A DNA stretch of 64,000 bases, taken from Pestalotiopsis fici W106-1. Its lineage: Eukaryota > Ascomycota > Sordariomycetes > Amphisphaeriales > Sporocadaceae. Of this stretch, positions 58,351 through 64,000 are shown in pieces. The notes beneath the pieces are model-generated. The model was not told where the DNA came from. It saw only the letters and a list, made by a program, of their open reading frames with translations, and made no database searches. The position numbers were made by a program, and so were the translations under genes. Numbering within the stretch: the stretch's first letter is position 1; each line of letters starts with the position of its first letter. The DNA is taken from contig NW_006917095.1 in assembly GCF_000516985.1 (NCBI RefSeq), positions 562,157-626,156 on the forward strand, in the 5' to 3' direction.

Positions 58351-59268
58351 ATGGAAGGGTCACTGTCTTTTGCTGGACGCCAGATTGCTGTTACTGTCAG
58401 TCGACTGTCAAACTCTTCTCTTCCCGATACGATCTATGTTTTACTGACATTGTCCAAGGGGGCCTGCTCCGGGATTGGCCTGGCCTTGACTCGGACGCTC
58501 GTTGCGCTTGGTGCAGTCGTCTATGGTGCGGATATTGCTTCCCAGGCGCCGCAAGAAATCGCAAGCCTTGAAAATGTTCACTTTACATTTCAATGCGATG
58601 TGACAGATCGGCAGGCTTGTAAAAGCTTTCTGGACTCTATACCAGGGAGATTGGATGGGGTTGTCAATTGCGCTGGTACTTCGGGCTGGGAGGGCAAAAT
58701 TGGTACCGATGCAGTCTATCAGAAGACGATGGATATCAATGTTACGGGAACTTGGAATATGGCTACTGAGGCGCTGCAACGGATGTCTCTCCAGGAAGAT
58801 ATTGAGGGTCTAGGCGTGCTTCCGGGCTCAGTTCGCAGCATAGGCCAAGGATCAATCGTCAATGTCGGAAGCGGTGCTTCTCTGCGCGGTGTTGCAGGCC
58901 TCGCAGCGTATACCGACTCGAAACATGCTGTCCTAGGCCTCACCCGTTCGTGGGCTCGTGATTTCCCCAGACTACGTGTCAATTTAGTTGCTCCAGGTCA
59001 GCATAAGTATTCAAAATAACCTATGTGTGCTTGGCCATCTGCTAACCTCGGCCCAGGTGCAACTGATACTCCATTGGCGGAGGCTTGTGTAGCCGGGGCA
59101 CCTAAGGACGATCCGAATGTGAATATTGGGAAGGCACAGATTGATGCTATACCAAAGGGAAGAATGGCTTATGCGACAGACGTCGCCGACGCCATCGTTT
59201 TTCTCCTCTCAGACTGGTCCAGCTTCATAACAGGTCAATGTTTACCAGTCAATGGTGGGAATTTCTAG
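58351..59268 (+). CDS. short-chain dehydrogenase/reductase (first)
   Basis: NAD(P)-dependent oxidoreductase of the classical SDR family, 264 aa. Three exons: 58351-58395, 58459-58996 and 59057-59268. The first intron (63 nt) has a GTCAGT donor and rebuilds the cofactor motif TGACSGIG; the second (60 nt) rebuilds LVAPGATDTP. Other landmarks are CDVTD, NCAG (NNAG variant), VGSGAS with the catalytic Ser, YTDSK (YxxxK) and the C-terminal FITGQCLPVNGG. Adenine-binding specificity and substrate cannot be told. It shares a promoter region with the deacetylase-family gene and is followed by a second SDR on the same strand. Confidence 0.9.
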
Positions 59269-59982
59269 TACACACGCAATGTTTACATTGAGTAATTCTT
59301 TGCAGTCACTATATTGGGTGTAGCTCTTGGAGCGATTAAGTGCTGCATGCCGAGATGAATAAGTTCATAACCGCACGAGTTTCGATTCATTGGCAATCAG
59401 AATGAATTAGAGCCTGACAGACAATGACAGATCCCTGATGCAACAAACGATCTGAGCAAGTTGAGTGATATCTGGCCAAGACCTAGAACTAGATTGGTAC
59501 ATTATGAATCCATGGAAGTAAGGATGTAATGAGGTGGCAGCCCGAAAGGCATGGCTTATCAATGATCGAGGAGATTACGAGTAATTTTGATCAATTGCCC
59601 CAGGTCGACGGAGAGATTCTGCCACAAATCTACCCAATCATTCACTACTAGTTGAACAAACTATCTGTCCTTCCATTTCCGCATATACAAAGACGAATCA
59701 CATTGCGAAACGATGGTGAATTCGCGTATCAGGCCTCTGGTGAACTAGGTATCGCAATGGGACTCATGTCGGCAATAGGCGCCGTTGCGGACAATAACCG
59801 GCCCCACAATGGTTCGGATAAAGCCGCGCAGAAAACAAGTGGCAAACAGGCATATATTCGCAAAGTTGGTCTATACCTAAATCCACCAGGGCTCAGGAGA
59901 CAAATTTGGAACTCTTTATGTTATATGTGACTCACTGGTAGATGTCGCTGATATTGTAACTCATCTGTTGTGGATTGTAAGA
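59269..59982. other. intergenic between the two SDR genes
   Basis: 714 nt without a supported gene; promoter of the second SDR. Confidence 0.5.
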
Positions 59983-61076
59983 ATGGACAACGACACAAAG
60001 GTTGCCATCGTTACAGGTGCTGCCGTAAGTGCGTGACTAATACATTATCCCAAGTCATGTGTGCTAATGCTTGATTGAGTCCGGTATTGGCAAGGCACTG
60101 GCGACTCATCTAGTAGCGGAAGGTTGGCGCGTGGCATGCTGCGACCTTCAGCGTCAAGCTGGCAGTGCCGTGGCAGCGGACCTTGGAAGCAATGCAGCCT
60201 TTTTCGAATTGGATGTCACGAGTTATAGCGACCAGGCCAAGGTCTTCAGCCAAGTCTGGGAGAGATGGGGTAGGCTGGATGCTCTTCTGGCTAACGCCGG
60301 CCACTCAGACCGGGGATCCATATACATCCTCGACCATCGAGGCAAGACAGAGATCCCCCCTGAGCCAGCCCTCAAGTCCATAAAAGCATGCTACGAAAGT
60401 CTCCTCTACGGTGTGCAGCTTGCCATTCATTTCATGAGAATGAATTCAACGCCCGGTGGCTCCGTTGTTACGACATCGACTATCGCCTCCGTCCATCCAC
60501 ATCAAACATTTCCCGAGTACTGCGGAGCCAAGGCGGCAGTGAGTGCCAAGTTCCACGCTCACAAGACCTTCTCGCTGAATGTTTGAGCAGGTCAATCAAT
60601 TTGTTCGGACTGCAGCGCCTATTCTAAAATTGGTAAGCCGACTCTGTTCAGTTATGATCCATCTATTGGCTATGCTAATTGAGTCTGGCTGAGCAAGAAA
60701 GATAATATTTCCCTAAATGCTGTGTTGCCAGGTATCGTTATAACAGGGGCGGTACCTCAATCTTCTATTGATGCTACCAAGCCGGAACAGTAAGCTCCAT
60801 CAACATGCTAGTTTAGATGGGGTCTCCAATTCATCATTAACTAATCAGAATATTAGCATAACGCCAGTAAAGACCGTCGTTGATGCCTACAACATTTGTC
60901 TTGCCCAGCCAGACATGATTGGTCAACTTATCGAATGCTCAACAGATAAACACTTTTTCCACCCCTTGCCGGAACTGGCCAACGGCGAAGCAACCAAGCG
61001 AGCTTGTACAGTCTGGGAACCGCTCTTTGAGCAGAAGCACCACGAAAAGTCAGGATTACCAGATGCCATCCCATAA
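59983..61076 (+). CDS. short-chain dehydrogenase/reductase (second)
   Basis: NAD(P)-dependent SDR of 284 aa. Five exons: 59983-60024, 60080-60538, 60591-60632, 60698-60789 and 60857-61076, introns 52-67 nt, phases consistent. The first intron splits the nucleotide motif VTGAASGIG. Further landmarks are CCDLQ, LDVTS, LLANAGHSD (NAG), TTSTIAS with the catalytic Ser, YCGAKAA (YxxxK) and LNAVLPGIVIT. The C-terminal exon (TPVKTVVDAYNICL) is typical of longer fungal SDRs related to 15-hydroxyprostaglandin-dehydrogenase-like proteins. The acceptor for the last exon was chosen at 60856 because the one at 60848 breaks frame. It is only about 42 percent similar by eye to its neighbour, so the two are not a recent duplication. 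Confidence 0.87.
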
Positions 61077-61469
61077 ATATCATTTGCAACCAAGGACTGA
61101 GGCCCTTTCGCGAACTACACATGTGCTGCTCCATAATTCAGGTGACGGAATCTACTTTGTCTGCATGCAGTGTTCCTGTCTTCCGTAACTTGATTATTCA
61201 ATGACCTCGGAAAGTACCAACTAAGCTTTGGTCGAGAGGCGCTTGAAGTGACGTTGAAAGCGAATTTTGTGGGTCGTTGTTGGTCTGTGGTATAGTAAAG
61301 TCGGTATCCACAGTAATGCATGTGGATACTACTAAGTATTCCCATGCATTCGTCCAACATGAAGCATTGTTCTACAAGAAGTCCCATAAGATGACCCGTA
61401 CGAGTCCTGCTATAACTCATACTCGCTGCTTATCGACTCCTTACACTTCATGAGAAGGATATTACAGTC

Positions 61470-61829
61470 CATATACGGGGTCATATTGGTGCTAGCTTTA
61501 AGAAGAACACCAACATGGCATCAGATGATGATTTCTGGCGGTGGCTGCTTTATACACGTCCATCTTTTGTTACGACCTATGACAAAAAGGTCGATTTCAT
61601 CTACCAGACTTCAAAGGAATTCCTGATGGCATCAACTTCAAAGACCGATGCAATGAAAAGACTTGGCATCACTCAATGGATGAATACACAAGACAAGGTC
61701 CACTCCACGATGGCTGAGAGATATATTTCTTGTTTTGTTCCTCAAGCGGATTGTGAGCCTAGACTTGGACTGGCAGGTAGGCAGTTACTTTTCGAACCAC
61801 AACAACTACATTGTTGCCTTGTTTCCTAA
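61470..61829 (+). pseudogene. NLR relic (post-NACHT region)
   Basis: About 115 codons on the plus strand with a short piece typical of the region after the fungal NACHT domain: KVDFIYQTSKEFLM (compare the family pattern IHQTxKEFL) and VHSTMAERYISCFV. No NACHT, Walker motifs or repeats are found nearby, so this is a fragment. Confidence 0.55.
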
Positions 61830-63568
61830 TATGTCAGTCTTTTCGGCGGGTTGCTCAATTGAGTTCCTTCCGAGACCTTGAGTTCCATAGATCAATCAGC
61901 TTTCACGGACCATGACTTGGTGCTCGATCGCGCCAATATGACTAATAGTCAAAGAAAATGTCATTTCCAGCCTTGTGAAGAGAACTTCGTTTTCCCCTGT
62001 ACTCCTTCCATAACTTGACCATTCCCTCAACCTCGTCATCGAGCGAATCTACATCCTCGAAGACATCCCCTATGCCACGGAAGTGGTGCTGCCTGTCTGA
62101 ATACTTTCAATATCTTTTACTTTCCATTTTGCGTACGTGCGGCATACAAATCAAGTCGACATAAACAGAAGATGTATATGCAGAATGCAGCTGACGGACG
62201 AAAAGATATGCAGCCCCGAAAAGTTCACATTGTCCTGGCGACTCAATACAGCGCCCATAATTGCCAATCCAGTCGCAAACCTGCAAACATTTATTATGTC
62301 GATGAAATAAAAATAAAAAAAATAAAAAATCGAATCCTGAAAAGAAATACAGTGCCCGTAGTCCTTGAACCACTTGGATTGTGCCGAAACGCTGCCCGAG
62401 CGTTTCTATGCCACCCAGCCTGAATACGCAAAGCATCACCAAGGACACAAATACTCCGTGATACGACCAGTATCCAAAATAAAGAACAAATTTAAAAATG
62501 TTCTACATCTACAGAAAGAATAAATGAACAAACAGACTCAATAAGCCCTTCCCGATATGTCACTCGAAGGGTGCCACACTAATCAGCCACACTGTGGCGC
62601 ATCACTCTGTTAACGAAGCCATAAACAAGGGCAAAGATGAGGTGGTGATTTTCTCACTGTCGAACTATGCATTTGAGATTGCTAAAGCATTTGCACGCAG
62701 GGATATGGGCGGTGCTTTTATTGTGTCGGGATGGTGGCTGGCGTTGGGTTGGGGGGGGGTTGTTGAGCCATTTGGCCTTGGGCCTCAGTAGTAAAACTTG
62801 ACTCACGTTCTGTCAGTGTTGTCAATTGGCCAGAGAGAGCATAATGTACAGGACAAGAAAAACGATCTCATATGCCTTGCTAAAAGCGCATACCTGAGTA
62901 ACGAGGGCAAATGATCGGCGAGCCCATTCTATTGGTATATTACAACTCGCATCCCCGTAGATAAATAAGGTTCCAGCTTATATCACTTCCTTCTCGCCAG
63001 GCCAGATTTTGATTCAAGCTCCAGTATATTCGATAATGTCAGATTGCCACTGTACGGGATCATCCGAGCTTTGGTGCAAATTAGACGCAGTTAGACTACC
63101 GCTTGATCAGGAACGGTGGCTGGCTCTGCGCTGCAGGTTCTGCGCAGGGCAAACCTTATCACCAAATTCGTCTATGACGGAGAGCACATTTCATGCTGAT
63201 TATACCGTTTATTTGTTTTTTCGTCTTGGTTAGGCCATGTAGCCGGAAAGCGAAATCAAAATCCAAGTCTTGATCTAATGCAATGGTCGGTGTATCGAAT
63301 GCCTGCCAACTCCCTGCTCAAATCCAGAAGATTGATACTGCGAGGTCCGTGATTCTCGCCACCATGAGCGATATGCGAACCAATCCAAAGTCTCTTTGAT
63401 GATGGTCCAAACAAGACTCAAATTCGATTCGTCGTCTAGGGTATCATATATATGCATACGCAATGCAAAAATTCAGGCCGCAGCCGTCCTGGCTCGCTGT
63501 AACCCTTCAATGCTGCTTCTTTCAATTTCTGGCGACCACGTGCGATCGCAAGCCGGGTCCTTCTCTTC
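61830..63568. other. gene-free region with possible minor relic
   Basis: No complete gene. A minus-strand frame of about 55 codons (about 61942-62105) has protein-like composition (VFEDVDSLDDEVEGMVKLW) and ends in a stop, but no partner exon is seen. An A-rich tract lies near 62305-62330 and a G9 run near 62751-62759. Confidence 0.4.
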
Positions 63569-64000
63569 TTACGACAGTGTTGCCTCCACACCGCTAGCCT
63601 TCACGACTCCATCTTTGCCGTTCTGGGCAGGCATGGCAATGGCGCGTCCCTGTGCCTTTTCGGTCAAGGCAACAAGTTCCTCTAGCATGCGTTCACGGAC
63701 CGTCCGGGCGAGGTCGTCGACGTCGGCAGCCGTCAGGCCGGTGGTAGGGATCGGATCGAGCACTAGTTGCGTTAGCGAGTCGAATCAAGTTTGCTGGGGT
63801 CAATATTCAAACCGTACCTTTGCAGGGGACTTTGCCTGACTTGAAGGTGAAGTTCTTCAAGTAGAGGACATGCGAGTAGTTGGCGACCACGACTGGGACA
63901 ATAGGGACGCCAGCCTGGACGGCAAGGTGGAAAGCGCCCTTCTTGAAGGGCAAGAGTACAGGGTCCTTGGCGTAGCTCCGGGTTCCCTCGGGGAACATGT
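63569..64000 (-). CDS. SLC1: 1-acyl-sn-glycerol-3-phosphate acyltransferase (C-terminal part)
   Basis: Acylates lysophosphatidic acid to phosphatidic acid at the ER/lipid-droplet membrane. Only the last two exons lie in the window: 63818-64000 (continuing beyond the edge) and 63569-63762, around a 55-nt intron in phase. The visible part has acyltransferase motif III (FPEGTRS) at the very edge and motif IV ([13 protein letters not shown]), then [18 protein letters not shown], as in fungal Slc1 proteins. The NHX4D catalytic motif and membrane segments must lie to the right. The C-terminus (about 60 residues after motif IV) is of normal length. Confidence 0.88.

Overview
The window is a piece of a filamentous ascomycete genome, most likely Sordariomycetes/Hypocreales-like. 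The coding genes carry short GT-AG introns (about 47-113 nt). The gene set is typically fungal: Bre1, Bdp1, Pro1, Atp23, a Pde2-type phosphodiesterase, a DUF3669 protein, NACHT-type NLRs, a HET fragment and a Zn2Cys6 regulator. No bacterial or viral features were seen. One 100-nt assembly gap (N) lies at 51301-51400. Exon joins below were worked out by hand from reading-frame phase, splice consensus and family motifs.

Layout. (1) 1-2617, minus: an NLR with an N-terminal nucleoside-phosphorylase-like domain and a NACHT ATPase, cut by the window edge. (2) 2618-13911: about 11.3 kb with no gene I can support, ending in a pyrimidine-rich, microsatellite-rich leader. (3) 13.9-40.9 kb: a housekeeping block with cAMP phosphodiesterase, DUF3669 protein, BDP1 (TFIIIB), BRE1 (H2B ubiquitin ligase), a SARAF-like calcium-entry regulator, a cytochrome P450, Aurora kinase, ATP23, PRO1 (glutamate 5-kinase), two intron-containing tRNA genes (Glu-CTC, Leu-AAG) and a Gly/Ser-rich repeat protein. 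(4) 42.5-53 kb: an accessory, repeat-rich block. It has a Zn2Cys6 regulator with a hairpin and a 12-bp minisatellite directly against its start codon, a decayed reading frame, a large lipase-like/NACHT/ankyrin NLR, the gap and a HET-domain relic. (5) 53-61.1 kb: a compact metabolic group with a frameshifted allantoate-permease-family transporter, an isopenicillin-N-acyltransferase-like (C45) enzyme, a polysaccharide-deacetylase-family hydrolase and two short-chain dehydrogenases. (6) 61.4-63.5 kb: relics, including an NLR fragment. (7) 63569-64000: the C-terminal end of an SLC1-type lysophosphatidate acyltransferase.

How the genes relate. The core genes act in separate processes (cAMP signalling, Pol III transcription, chromatin ubiquitylation, mitosis, mitochondrial proteolysis, proline synthesis) and show no operon-like logic, though several share divergent promoters (BDP1/BRE1, ATP23/PRO1). 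The accessory part combines self/non-self-recognition type genes (two NLRs, an NLR relic, a HET relic) with a small metabolic cluster. The most coherent new hypothesis is that the transporter, C45 hydrolase, deacetylase-family enzyme and two SDRs form a catabolic or tailoring cluster acting on an N-acyl or cyclic-amide compound, and that this cluster is decaying at its transporter end, where it has fused to a HET relic.
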